Shown: piece by piece, positions 16,938 to 24,321 of the stretch
How positions within the stretch are numbered: the first letter of the stretch is position 1
Layout of the letters: each line of letters starts with the position of its first letter
From: Candidatus Poribacteria bacterium
GTDB lineage: Bacteria; Poribacteria; WGA-4E; WGA-3G
DNA length: 33,378 bases
Assembly (NCBI GenBank): GCA_022821495.1
Contig: JAJEDN010000035.1
Coordinates: 1 to 33,378 of the forward strand
Direction of reading: 5' to 3'
Notes under the pieces: generated by a model
What the model was told of the DNA's origin: nothing
Databases searched by the model: none
The model's input: only the letters and a program-made list of their open reading frames with translations
Position numbers and translations under genes: made by a program

Positions 16938-18128
16938 CTACTCTACTGCGTCGAGAGCAGTCGGTGTGAACCGACTGTCGTCATCTTGTATTGCGGGTTC
17001 AGGTGTCTTGTTCATGACAAGCAGCCCCGCAACAATCGAAACAACGATAAACGCTGCAATCACATTGCCGATACCGACTATCAAGCGGGAGCCGGTTGTT
17101 ATCCATAAAGTGCCAGTTACCACGATTGAAGTTAAGGCAACAGGTAACAGGAATTTCCAACCGAAGTTCATGAGTTGATCGTAACGGAATCGCGGAAGTG
17201 TCCAGCGGACCCAGATAAATACAAACAAGAAAATCGCTGTTTTGAGGAAGAATATACCGAACGAGATCAACCCGCTCCATACGGGGCCGCCTATATTTTC
17301 CAAACCGAAGAAATGCCATCCACCCAAGAAAAGCGTCACCACGACGGCAGATCCGACAATCATGTTCATATATTCCGCCATGAAAAACATCGCGAATTTC
17401 ATACTACTGTATTCAGTATGGTATCCAGCAACGAGTTCTTGTTCCGCTTCAGCGAGGTCAAAGGGTAAGCGGTTTGTCTCTGCGAACATAGCCGTCGTAA
17501 AGGCGAGAAAGGCGGGGAAATGAATCAGGAAATTCCACTGCCATGGATATGCGCCCTGTTCTATAGCGATTGTACGGAGGCTGAGAGAACTCGTTAGCAT
17601 CAATATACCGATGATCGCCAATCCGAGCGTTAACTCGTAACTAATCATCTGTGCCGATGAACGTAAACCGCCTAAAAGCGAATACTTATTATTCGATGCC
17701 CATGCCCCGAGCACAACACCATAGACCCCAAGAGATGTAATCGCTAAGATATACAGAATACCGATGTTAATATCCGCAATCTGGAGCGGTATCTCGTAGC
17801 CGAATAGGGTAATAGAACCCCCAAACGGTACGACTGCCACTGTAATAAGCGCGGGAACCAATAGCATCGCAGGCGCGAGCACATACAGAGGCTTATCCAC
17901 ATGATTCGGGATGAGATCCTCCTTAAACATGAACTTAAGCCCGTCAGCGATAGGTTGGAGCAGCCCTTGCGGACCGACACGGTTCGGTCCCAATCGATCC
18001 TGCATCCATCCGCTCACCCGACGTTCCGCCCAAATCATTACCATAACCCCGATAATCAGCATGTGGACAATGATGAGAATCTTGACCACAGAACTAAGGA
18101 TTAAAACGAGAAGAGGCATATTTTCCAT
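16938..18128 (-). CDS. nuoH: NADH-quinone oxidoreductase subunit H
   Basis: This 396-residue membrane subunit joins the arms of complex I and forms much of the quinone chamber. The signature AERRVSGWMQDRLGPNRVGPQGLLQPIADGLK is near residues 30-62. The LPFDLAEAEQELVAGYHTEY loop with its acidic residues is in the middle, and WVRWTLPRFRYDQLM lies toward the end. A short acidic C-terminal tail follows the last helix. The start ATG 18128 has the CCGCAAGGAA leader; nuoG ends 30 bp upstream. Confidence 0.96.
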   Translation of the reverse strand: MENMPLLVLILSSVVKILIIVHMLIIGVMVMIWAERRVSGWMQDRLGPNRVGPQGLLQPIADGLKFMFKEDLIPNHVDKPLYVLAPAMLLVPALITVAVVPFGGSITLFGYEIPLQIADINIGILYILAITSLGVYGVVLGAWASNNKYSLLGGLRSSAQMISYELTLGLAIIGILMLTSSLSLRTIAIEQGAYPWQWNFLIHFPAFLAFTTAMFAETNRLPFDLAEAEQELVAGYHTEYSSMKFAMFFMAEYMNMIVGSAVVVTLFLGGWHFFGLENIGGPVWSGLISFGIFFLKTAIFLFVFIWVRWTLPRFRYDQLMNFGWKFLLPVALTSIVVTGTLWITTGSRLIVGIGNVIAAFIVVSIVAGLLVMNKTPEPAIQDDDSRFTPTALDAVE

Positions 18129-18150
18129 ATTTTTATATTTCCTTGCGGTT
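18129..18150 (-). promoter_or_regulatory. CCGCAAGGAA ribosome binding leader of nuoH
   Basis: AACCGCAAGGAA then ATATAAAAAT precede the ATG. It shares the core and A/T spacer with the leaders of nuoE, nuoK and nuoL. Confidence 0.6.
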
Positions 18151-18158
18151 CCGATCTT

Positions 18159-19820
18159 TTACTGATCGTTGCCTGCTAACTTAATCCCTGCATCCCCAAT
18201 ATTTTGATGCGTTGCGTCCGCATAACCCGGAACATTCTCAGCAATCGCGAGTGCGATTTCACCAGCGAAATGATAGTTTATCTCACCGTCCAACTGCTTG
18301 GCAAGCTGCTGGGTAATCTCCCAGTCTACGCGTGCTTCGCCCGGCGGATCAATCGTCTTGCGAATCCGTTGTACCCAACCTGTTGAATTGGTAAAAGTGC
18401 CATCTTTCTCAGCGAAAGTTGTTCCGGGTAACACCACATCGGCTAATTGCGTAACCTCCGATGGTAAAACGTCTTGCACGATAAGGAAATCAACGCTCTC
18501 TAACGCGGCTTTCTCTGCTTCGTTCAGTGGACGTTCCGGCGCGCCGCTCACGAGATAAACGACCTTCGCACCTGAAACTTTCTCCCAAAGGGCATCACCT
18601 TCTAAAACAACGTTTCCATTCGCTGAACCGAGTATCGTTCTCGCACCTGCGGTATTAGGATTCTTATCCGCTTCAATCGTAAATTGTGGAAACTTGTGTT
18701 CTTCACCTTGTAGCTGCCCGAAGAGTCCTAACTGCGTTGTCTGTAGCACTTCATGCGCAAACTGCTGCAAGACGTAGTTATCTTCGTTAGTGCCTTGGGC
18801 GGAACCGATGACAACGATGTTTTCAGCTTCTACTTCCGATAACTGTTCCTGAATCACGGATAGCGCGTCTGCCCAATGTGTTGGTGTTAGCTCGTCATCA
18901 ACGCGTTTCATCGGCAGTTGAAGTCGGTCATCACTGTTCACATAGTGGTAACCGAGACGACCATCATCACACATCCAGTGTTGGTTAACATCCTCATGGA
19001 AACGCGGTTTGAGTCGATAAACACCATCGGCTTTATACTCTACAGTGATATTACAACCGACACTACACCCTGAACAGACACTGTTCGCCTTCTCCATAAA
19101 CCACGGACGCGACTTGAATAAGAAATCTTTGCTAATCAAGGCACCGACCGGGCAGATATCAACAACATTTCCAGCGAGTTTATTATCAAGTAACTGAATA
19201 GGAGTCCCCTCGTGGCTTCGCGGAATATCAATTTCGTCATGGGAGCCGCGGTTAATTAAACCCAATTCACCAGTTCCAGACACCTCTTCCGCAAACCGGA
19301 TACATCGTGTACAAACGACACATCTTGTCGAATAGAGGAGGACATCCGGACCCAAGTCCTTCTTGGGGGGAACATTCTTGACCTCAAGGTAACGACTTTT
19401 ATCGTGTCCGTGCCGATAACTGTAGTCTTGCAAATCGCATTCACCAGCCTGATCACAGACAGGACAATCCAAAGGATGATGTACAAGCAGGAACTCAAGT
19501 ATGTCCTCGCGTGCCTTTTTCACCCGCGGGCTGTCTGTATAGACAATAAAATCGTATTTTCCATCGAGTTTTCTCTCTGGAGGTGCTGTTCTGAGCACGG
19601 TCGTGCACCCCGTTGCGAGCTGCCTGTCAGGGACAATCGCGCCAGCCGGTGGGAAGAAAACGTGCGGCTCAACGAGACACATTCTGCAATTCGCAGGACG
19701 CGTCAAACCGGGGTGATAACAGTAGTGAGGCACCTCAATGCCGTTTTGCCGCGCTGCCTCGACTACATTCGTTCCATCTTCAACCTCTATCTCAAGGTCA
19801 TTCAATTTAATTAGTGCCAT
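18159..19820 (-). CDS. nuoG: NADH-quinone oxidoreductase subunit G, short form
   Basis: The 553-residue subunit carries several Fe-S clusters of the peripheral arm. Ligands visible are Cys34/45/48/72 for the 2Fe-2S N1b; His115, Cys119/122/128 for N5; and Cys167/170/173/223 for N4. Cys249-x2-Cys252-x3-Cys256-x27-Cys284 is the off-path N7 cluster kept by some bacteria such as E. coli and Thermus. The molybdopterin-oxidoreductase-like remainder is only about 270 residues, against roughly 600 in E. coli. The frame opens at 19847, but GGAG seven bases before ATG 19820 and the homologous MALIKLND start decide for 19820. The small membrane protein gene ends 43 bp upstream. Confidence 0.95.
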   Translation of the reverse strand: MALIKLNDLEIEVEDGTNVVEAARQNGIEVPHYCYHPGLTRPANCRMCLVEPHVFFPPAGAIVPDRQLATGCTTVLRTAPPERKLDGKYDFIVYTDSPRVKKAREDILEFLLVHHPLDCPVCDQAGECDLQDYSYRHGHDKSRYLEVKNVPPKKDLGPDVLLYSTRCVVCTRCIRFAEEVSGTGELGLINRGSHDEIDIPRSHEGTPIQLLDNKLAGNVVDICPVGALISKDFLFKSRPWFMEKANSVCSGCSVGCNITVEYKADGVYRLKPRFHEDVNQHWMCDDGRLGYHYVNSDDRLQLPMKRVDDELTPTHWADALSVIQEQLSEVEAENIVVIGSAQGTNEDNYVLQQFAHEVLQTTQLGLFGQLQGEEHKFPQFTIEADKNPNTAGARTILGSANGNVVLEGDALWEKVSGAKVVYLVSGAPERPLNEAEKAALESVDFLIVQDVLPSEVTQLADVVLPGTTFAEKDGTFTNSTGWVQRIRKTIDPPGEARVDWEITQQLAKQLDGEINYHFAGEIALAIAENVPGYADATHQNIGDAGIKLAGNDQ

Positions 19821-19863
19821 ATAATTACTCCAATGTATTCCTACCAAGGAAATTACGCTTACG

Positions 19864-20220
19864 TCAACTTAACAGTTTTTCAAGTGACTCAATTTTCTCG
19901 CGCAATGCCTGAATCTCTATGGCTTGTCCTTTTATAGTATCGTCTTGCTGTGTGCGTCTGTTCTGCTGATACGCGATGAAGGCTAATGGCACACCCACAA
20001 AGGCTATAAGCGCGCCGATGAGTGTTATTATTAATGTTCCCTGAAAGTCTAACCTTTTGCTTTGCTCTGTGAAGCGTTCAGTAATACGCTTTTCTGAACG
20101 CGCCTCGGCTTCGTTAACAATCTGCCGGATCTTCTCTAAGTCTTCAACGCTCAGTTCGGCAGTCGCGACAGTGCTGAGGCATAAAAGTCCCACAATGGCA
20201 AAAAACAAGGTTTTCATCAT
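19864..20220 (-). CDS. Small membrane coiled-coil protein between nuoF and nuoG
   Basis: I do not know a named family. The frame extends to 20373 inside nuoF, but AAAGGAG five bases before ATG 20220 sets the start, giving 118 residues. A signal peptide or first helix (residues 2-20, FFAIVGLLCLSTVATA) is followed by a charged helix (EDLEKIRQIVNEAEARSEKR). Next come a membrane helix (about 60-82, TLIITLIGALIAFVGVPLAF) and a C-terminal coiled coil (IKGQAIEIQALREKIESLEKLL). The charged part would face the periplasm if the signal is cut. It starts 31 bp after nuoF and ends 43 bp before nuoG, so it is co-transcribed with complex I. It could be an assembly or stability factor, which is inference from location only. 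Confidence 0.7.
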   Translation of the reverse strand: MMKTLFFAIVGLLCLSTVATAELSVEDLEKIRQIVNEAEARSEKRITERFTEQSKRLDFQGTLIITLIGALIAFVGVPLAFIAYQQNRRTQQDDTIKGQAIEIQALREKIESLEKLLS

Positions 20221-20251
20221 AGATGCTCCTTTCAGCGTTCTGAGGTCGGTC

Positions 20252-21727
20252 CTACAGGTCAGCGAACTCTTTGGGAACAAACCGCTGTTGATACGCGTAA
20301 TTTTCTTCCGGTGGGACGGTCGCCTCAGCAATAGGCAGCGTGACGAGTTTACCTTCACGGATAGCGGCTTCAAATTCGGGGCGGAACTTTCGTAAATAAC
20401 TCACAGCGGGCCACGAGACAGCAATACCAAAGACGCAAATTGTATTCCATGTCATCGTATCCACATTCGCGATGTTGTTCGCAACACTCTCTAACAGATC
20501 AAGATCTTCATAAATCTCTTCTGTTTCGCCAGTATCACCCCATCTGCCATTTTCAGCGACACCGAATTTGGGACGTGTGATGGTGTCTTTTCGTCCGTTT
20601 CCGTCGGCAATACGTTGCACAATATCCCGTACCCACGGTGTGCCCCATCTGCACGGGGTGCATTGTCCACACGATTCATGGGCATAGAACTTCATGATAT
20701 TGAGTAAGCAGTCAACAATATTCCGAGTCTCGTTCATAACGATGATACCACCGGAACCGAGCATTGACTTCGCGAGTGTAAGAGAGGTAAAATCGAGTCG
20801 TGTGTCCAGCTCATAGTGCGTTAGAATCGGTGCGGAACTACCGCCAGGGATCACCGCCTTCACTTCTTCACCGCGCAAACCGCCTGCGACCTCAATAAGT
20901 TCTGAGCAGGTCAAGCCGAGGTCAAGTTCATAAACCCCGGGTTCGTTGACATCACCGCTGATACAGTAGAGTTTTGTACCCGTATTGGGATCAGGTGTCG
21001 GCGGATCAGACCGCGTATCAGCATACGTCGGGCCCATTTGGGTGTACCATTCAACGCCGTTACCGACGATAAAGGGCAGATTACAAAGTGTTTCGACATT
21101 CTGCACCACTGTTGGTTTACTGAAGACCCCTTCAACAGCCGGGAATGGCGGTTTGTTTCGAGGCTGCCCGCGTTTGCCTTCAAGCGACTCGATCAAACCC
21201 GTCTCTTCACCACAGATATAAGCACCCGCACCTGGGTGAGAATAGATATCGACGTTGAGTCCCGTGCCACGAATATCTTTGCCGAGGTATCCGTTCTCGT
21301 AAGCCTCTTTGATCGCTGCGTCTAACATCTTTTTACCGAGTGTAAATTCACCGCGGATGTAGACATAAGTCGTCTCAATGCCCATCGCATAGCAGCAGAT
21401 CAGGATACCTTCAATCAATAGATGTGGATTCTTCTCCAAGACGTAGCGGTTACTGAACGTTCCTGGTTCACTTTCGTCAGCGTTGCAACAGAGGTAACAC
21501 GGTTTTATATCTTTGGGGACGAAACTCCATTTCAAGCCGGTTGAGAAGCCGGCACCGCCTCTACCTTTCAACCCGGAATCCATCACCATTTTAGCAATGT
21601 CATCTGGTTGATATTCCGCAATCGCCTTTTCAAAACGGGCATAGCCGTCATATTGCCGAAAGACATCGAACGTGTTAATGTCAGGTACGTCCAGATGCTC
21701 GTAGAGAATCCTTCTTTCTTCAACCAT
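20252..21727 (-). CDS. nuoF: NADH-quinone oxidoreductase subunit F
   Basis: The 491-residue subunit binds NADH and FMN and holds the 4Fe-4S cluster N3. GRGGAGFSTGLKW (about 55-67) is the NADH site, and CNADESEPGTFSNRYVLEKN follows. The FMN-binding GAGAYICGEETGLIESLEG is near 166-184. The N3 ligands are Cys353, Cys356 and Cys359 in ESCGQCTPCR plus Cys431. Seventy-one residues separate the last two ligands, about 30 more than in E. coli, because of a charged insertion. The frame opens at GTG 21733, but GGAG placed five bases before ATG 21727 is the better start. nuoE ends 10 bp upstream. Confidence 0.96.
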   Translation of the reverse strand: MVEERRILYEHLDVPDINTFDVFRQYDGYARFEKAIAEYQPDDIAKMVMDSGLKGRGGAGFSTGLKWSFVPKDIKPCYLCCNADESEPGTFSNRYVLEKNPHLLIEGILICCYAMGIETTYVYIRGEFTLGKKMLDAAIKEAYENGYLGKDIRGTGLNVDIYSHPGAGAYICGEETGLIESLEGKRGQPRNKPPFPAVEGVFSKPTVVQNVETLCNLPFIVGNGVEWYTQMGPTYADTRSDPPTPDPNTGTKLYCISGDVNEPGVYELDLGLTCSELIEVAGGLRGEEVKAVIPGGSSAPILTHYELDTRLDFTSLTLAKSMLGSGGIIVMNETRNIVDCLLNIMKFYAHESCGQCTPCRWGTPWVRDIVQRIADGNGRKDTITRPKFGVAENGRWGDTGETEEIYEDLDLLESVANNIANVDTMTWNTICVFGIAVSWPAVSYLRKFRPEFEAAIREGKLVTLPIAEATVPPEENYAYQQRFVPKEFADL

Positions 21728-21737
21728 ACTCACTCCT

Positions 21738-22256
21738 CTACAAATTGTTTAAGATTTCATCAACCTTTTCCGGGGTCAAATTCTTATACAGATCGTCATT
21801 CACCATGATAACAGGCGCAACATCGCAGGAAGCGAGGCATTCTACTTTCATGAGCGTGAACTTACCATCAGCAGTTGTGCCTTTCGCGAGATTCGTTTCG
21901 GAAGCGATATCCGTGTCGAGTTTTGCTTTGAGATGGTCCAGAACCACTTTGCAATCCCGCAAGGCACAAGGCAGCGTATGGCATACCCGAATGACGTACT
22001 CGCCCACCGGTTCTTCAAAGAACATCGGATAGAAAGTGACGACATCCTTGACCTTCATCACGGTGACTTCAAGTTGCTCCGCGACATATTTCATGACAGC
22101 AGGCGTGATATAGCCTGCCTGTTTCTGCGCGAGATGGAGTGTCGGCAGCATCGCCGCTTCCTTAATAGGATACCGTCCTATCAACTCGTTGAATTCACGT
22201 TGATTTTCTTCATTAAACGCGAAAGGCGTTTCTATTTGAACAAGTTCATCTGACAT
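21738..22256 (-). CDS. nuoE: NADH-quinone oxidoreductase subunit E
   Basis: The 172-residue thioredoxin-fold subunit holds the 2Fe-2S cluster N1a. Its ligands are Cys92 and Cys97 (CHTLPC) and Cys140 and Cys144 (CLASC); an extra Cys102 follows the first pair. The helical N-terminal part is of normal length. ATG 22256 has the CCGCAAGGAA leader. A 393-bp gap with palindromes separates it from the VOC gene upstream, so nuoE may open a second transcription unit. Confidence 0.95.
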   Translation of the reverse strand: MSDELVQIETPFAFNEENQREFNELIGRYPIKEAAMLPTLHLAQKQAGYITPAVMKYVAEQLEVTVMKVKDVVTFYPMFFEEPVGEYVIRVCHTLPCALRDCKVVLDHLKAKLDTDIASETNLAKGTTADGKFTLMKVECLASCDVAPVIMVNDDLYKNLTPEKVDEILNNL

Positions 22257-22268
22257 ATTTTTAATTTT

Positions 22269-22294
22269 CCTTGCGGTTAAAGGACGTGGTTTGT
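22269..22294 (-). repeat. Leader element copy 3, nuoE
   Basis: CCTTGCGGTT, seven bases, then TGGTTTGT on the + strand matches copies 1 and 2 before nuoL. The AAGGAA core is eleven bases from the nuoE ATG through an A/T spacer. Confidence 0.6.
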
Positions 22295-22462
22295 GCTTTG
22301 ACGCTTTTCGCTCAAGAGCCGCCCTCCACTCCGTTTCGGGCTTGCGATCTTAGTCTGAGAAGAGAGATATTAGGGTTATCAAAAACTCTCCTATATGTCT
22401 TCACAACCACTGTTTTCGATGCAAAGTGCAAATTGGGTTTCTAATAGTTTCTTTTTCATAAA

Positions 22463-22492
22463 ATGTTACACTGGTGTAACACTTAGTGTAAA
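22463..22492 (-). promoter_or_regulatory. Candidate nuoE promoter with operator palindrome in the spacer
   Basis: On the - strand TTTACA (22492-22487) and TAACAT (22468-22463) are 18 bases apart, a 5/6 and 4/6 match to sigma-70-type hexamers. TGTTACAC-TG-GTGTAACA (22464-22481) fills the spacer and touches the -10. A further GTGTAACA half-site is at 22584-22591. A dimeric repressor binding here would block the promoter; no regulator gene is in the window. Confidence 0.4.
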
Positions 22493-22505
22493 AAAGTATC
22501 GGCAG

Positions 22506-22528
22506 AAACCCTGTAATTACAAGGGTTT
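22506..22528. promoter_or_regulatory. AAACCC...GGGTTT near-perfect palindrome
   Basis: AAACCCTGTAATTAC followed by AAGGGTTT is a palindrome with one unpaired base. On the + strand a T run follows at about 22535, terminator-like, though no + strand gene precedes it. Similar arms with the same flanks recur in the nuoL leader. Confidence 0.45.
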
Positions 22529-22649
22529 ATCGTTGTTTTTTTTTACTCTGATTTTCCGCGGTAAAAAAATAATTTGGCGAAAAGTGTAACATTCTGCGAA
22601 TGTTTCGTAGATGACCTCTCTTAATTTAAATTACCAAATATCGCCCATC

Positions 22650-22991
22650 TTAGTAGTCGCCGTAAAACTGGATACGGTTGCCTTCTGGATCGCGGATATC
22701 GAAAATGGCGTGCCCATCTTCATTTTCAAGTTTCCGTAATTGTTTCCCTTTCGATTTTATGTGCTGATGAATGGCACTCACGCTTTCAACGTGAAACATC
22801 AGTTTTTGTCTGCCTTCGTTGGGTTTGCTGGCACTATGGAGACACAACGTGCAAGCCCCTGCGTTAAAACGGAAAAACCGGTGTTCTGGGAACGGCTGGT
22901 CTTCATCCGGAGTCAATCCGATGACATCCCTGTAAAAGGCGATGACAGTTTTCATGTCTTTGACAAAAAGCATAATTCCTGTGAGTTCCAT
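22650..22991 (-). CDS. VOC-superfamily (glyoxalase/dioxygenase fold) protein
   Basis: The 113-residue protein has one vicinal-oxygen-chelate module: an ELTGIMLFVKDMKTVIAFYRDVIGL first half and a DPEGNRIQFYGDY ending. VOC proteins include glyoxalase I, dioxygenases and antibiotic-binding proteins. The usual metal-binding His on the first strand and the Glu on the last are replaced here by Gly and Gln, so a metal enzyme is doubtful and a binding role possible. It starts 37 bp after nuoD, same direction, and is followed by the long nuoE leader. Its tie to complex I is by location only. Confidence 0.8.
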   Translation of the reverse strand: MELTGIMLFVKDMKTVIAFYRDVIGLTPDEDQPFPEHRFFRFNAGACTLCLHSASKPNEGRQKLMFHVESVSAIHQHIKSKGKQLRKLENEDGHAIFDIRDPEGNRIQFYGDY

Positions 22992-23028
22992 TGAATTCCC
23001 TTAAAACAGATAATTCGTTCTGACAAAG

Positions 23029-24225
23029 CTACCGATCCAATTCGCCCGCGATGACGTTCAAACTTCCCAAAACAGCCACAGTATCGGACACCATTCCGCC
23101 TTCTAACATGTGCGGTAATGCTTGGAAGTGCAAGAAACTCGGTGGACGGATGCGGATACGATAAGCGGTGCCGCTGCCATCACTAACAATATAAAAGCCG
23201 AGTTCGCCGTTCGGTGATTCGGTCGCACAATAGTGATCACCCTTTGGGGGCTGCACACCGTGTCCGTCCATAACAACTTTAAAGTGGTGGATTAAGCCCT
23301 CAATATGCCCATAAGCGTCGGACTTGTTCGGCATTGTGATTTTATTATCTTCGACGTTGACGGGTCCGTCAGGCATATTATCAAGAACTTGGGTAACGAT
23401 GCCACAGCTCTGAATCATCTCCTCCATCCGGACGAGGTATCGGTCGTAGGCATCACCGTTAGTTCCGACGGGTACATCAAAGTTGACTTCATCATAACTG
23501 GAATAAGGTTCAGCCTTGCGAATATCATGGGCAACGCCGGTCGCTCGGAGGCACGGACCTGTTAATCCATAACTAACGGCATCATCAGCAGAAATGGCAC
23601 CAACACCTTTTGTGCGGTCCATCCAGATCCGATTCTTTGTGAGCAGCGTATGGGTCTCCTTTAACGCCTTCGGAAAATTGCTAACGAATTGTCGCACATC
23701 TTCTTCGCATCCGTCGTAGAGGTCGCGGAGCACACCGCCGACGCGTGTGTAACTCGTCGTCAACCGCGCACCGGTTGTCTTTTCAAAGATGCTATACAAT
23801 TTTTCACGCTCACGGAAGCTATAGAGAAACACTGAGAATGCCCCTAAGTCGAGTGCAGCGGTTCCTAACCATAACAGATGATCCGCGAGCCGTGAGAGTT
23901 CCGCCATCAAGATACGGATGTATTGACACCGTTTCGTGACTTCAATGCCGAGCAGCTGCTCAACAGCAAGGACATACCCGAAATTATTCGACAACGGTGA
24001 CAGATAGTTCATCCGGTCCGTCACAACAATATACTGGTTATAGTCCAAGTGTTCACCGAGTTTCTCGAACCCGGTATGCAGATAACCCGCATGTGGTGTC
24101 GCCTTCAAAACGGATTCACCATCAAGTTCCAACACAATACGGAGCGTGCCGTGCGTTGCCGGATGTTGCGGACCGAAGTTAAGAACCATCTTCTCGCCTG
24201 TGGCGCGTTCCAGCCCACCTTGCAT
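23029..24225 (-). CDS. nuoD: NADH-quinone oxidoreductase subunit D
   Basis: The 398-residue subunit lines the quinone site next to cluster N2. NFGPQHPATHGTLRIVLELDGE is near the start, with DRMNYLSP in the next block. The C-terminus is the family's GSLNVIAGELDR (Asn where Asp is usual). The frame extends to 24282, but that part is made of intergenic heptamer repeat, and AAAAGGAG lies just before ATG 24225. C and D are separate genes here, unlike the E. coli fusion. It follows nuoC by 96 bp. Confidence 0.96.
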   Translation of the reverse strand: MQGGLERATGEKMVLNFGPQHPATHGTLRIVLELDGESVLKATPHAGYLHTGFEKLGEHLDYNQYIVVTDRMNYLSPLSNNFGYVLAVEQLLGIEVTKRCQYIRILMAELSRLADHLLWLGTAALDLGAFSVFLYSFREREKLYSIFEKTTGARLTTSYTRVGGVLRDLYDGCEEDVRQFVSNFPKALKETHTLLTKNRIWMDRTKGVGAISADDAVSYGLTGPCLRATGVAHDIRKAEPYSSYDEVNFDVPVGTNGDAYDRYLVRMEEMIQSCGIVTQVLDNMPDGPVNVEDNKITMPNKSDAYGHIEGLIHHFKVVMDGHGVQPPKGDHYCATESPNGELGFYIVSDGSGTAYRIRIRPPSFLHFQALPHMLEGGMVSDTVAVLGSLNVIAGELDR

Positions 24226-24243
24226 AGAATTCTCCTTTTTTAT

Positions 24244-24273
24244 AGCCATCAGCCGTCGGCGATTAGCCATCAG
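24244..24273. repeat. Heptamer-type repeat between nuoC and nuoD
   Basis: AGCCATC, AGCCGTC, GGCGATT, AGCCATC lie in a row, four seven-base units. The same RGYYRTC-like period occurs at 26603, 28193-28295 and 29810. Confidence 0.6.
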
Positions 24274-24321
24274 TAAAGACACAAGCGTACAGCAGCCTTT
24301 TTTCTTTGCTGACCGCTTTTT

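Larger units (their letters stand above)
22257..22649 (-). promoter_or_regulatory. 393-bp nuoE leader with promoter-like and palindromic sites
   Basis: No gene is visible. From upstream to downstream on the - strand there are a 7-bp hairpin (22588-22604), a GGGTTT/AAACCC palindrome (22506-22528), a promoter-like pair with a palindrome in its spacer (22463-22492), and the leader element (22269-22294). This is the most regulatory-looking gap in the cluster. Confidence 0.55.

Noticed and set aside
20221..20373. Longer N-terminus of the small membrane protein
   Set aside because: It would overlap the nuoF C-terminus and put the signal peptide inside the protein; AAAGGAG before 20220 fixes the start.
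24226..24282. N-terminal extension of nuoD
   Set aside because: It is encoded by heptamer repeat and lies upstream of a good ribosome binding site; homologues start at 24225.
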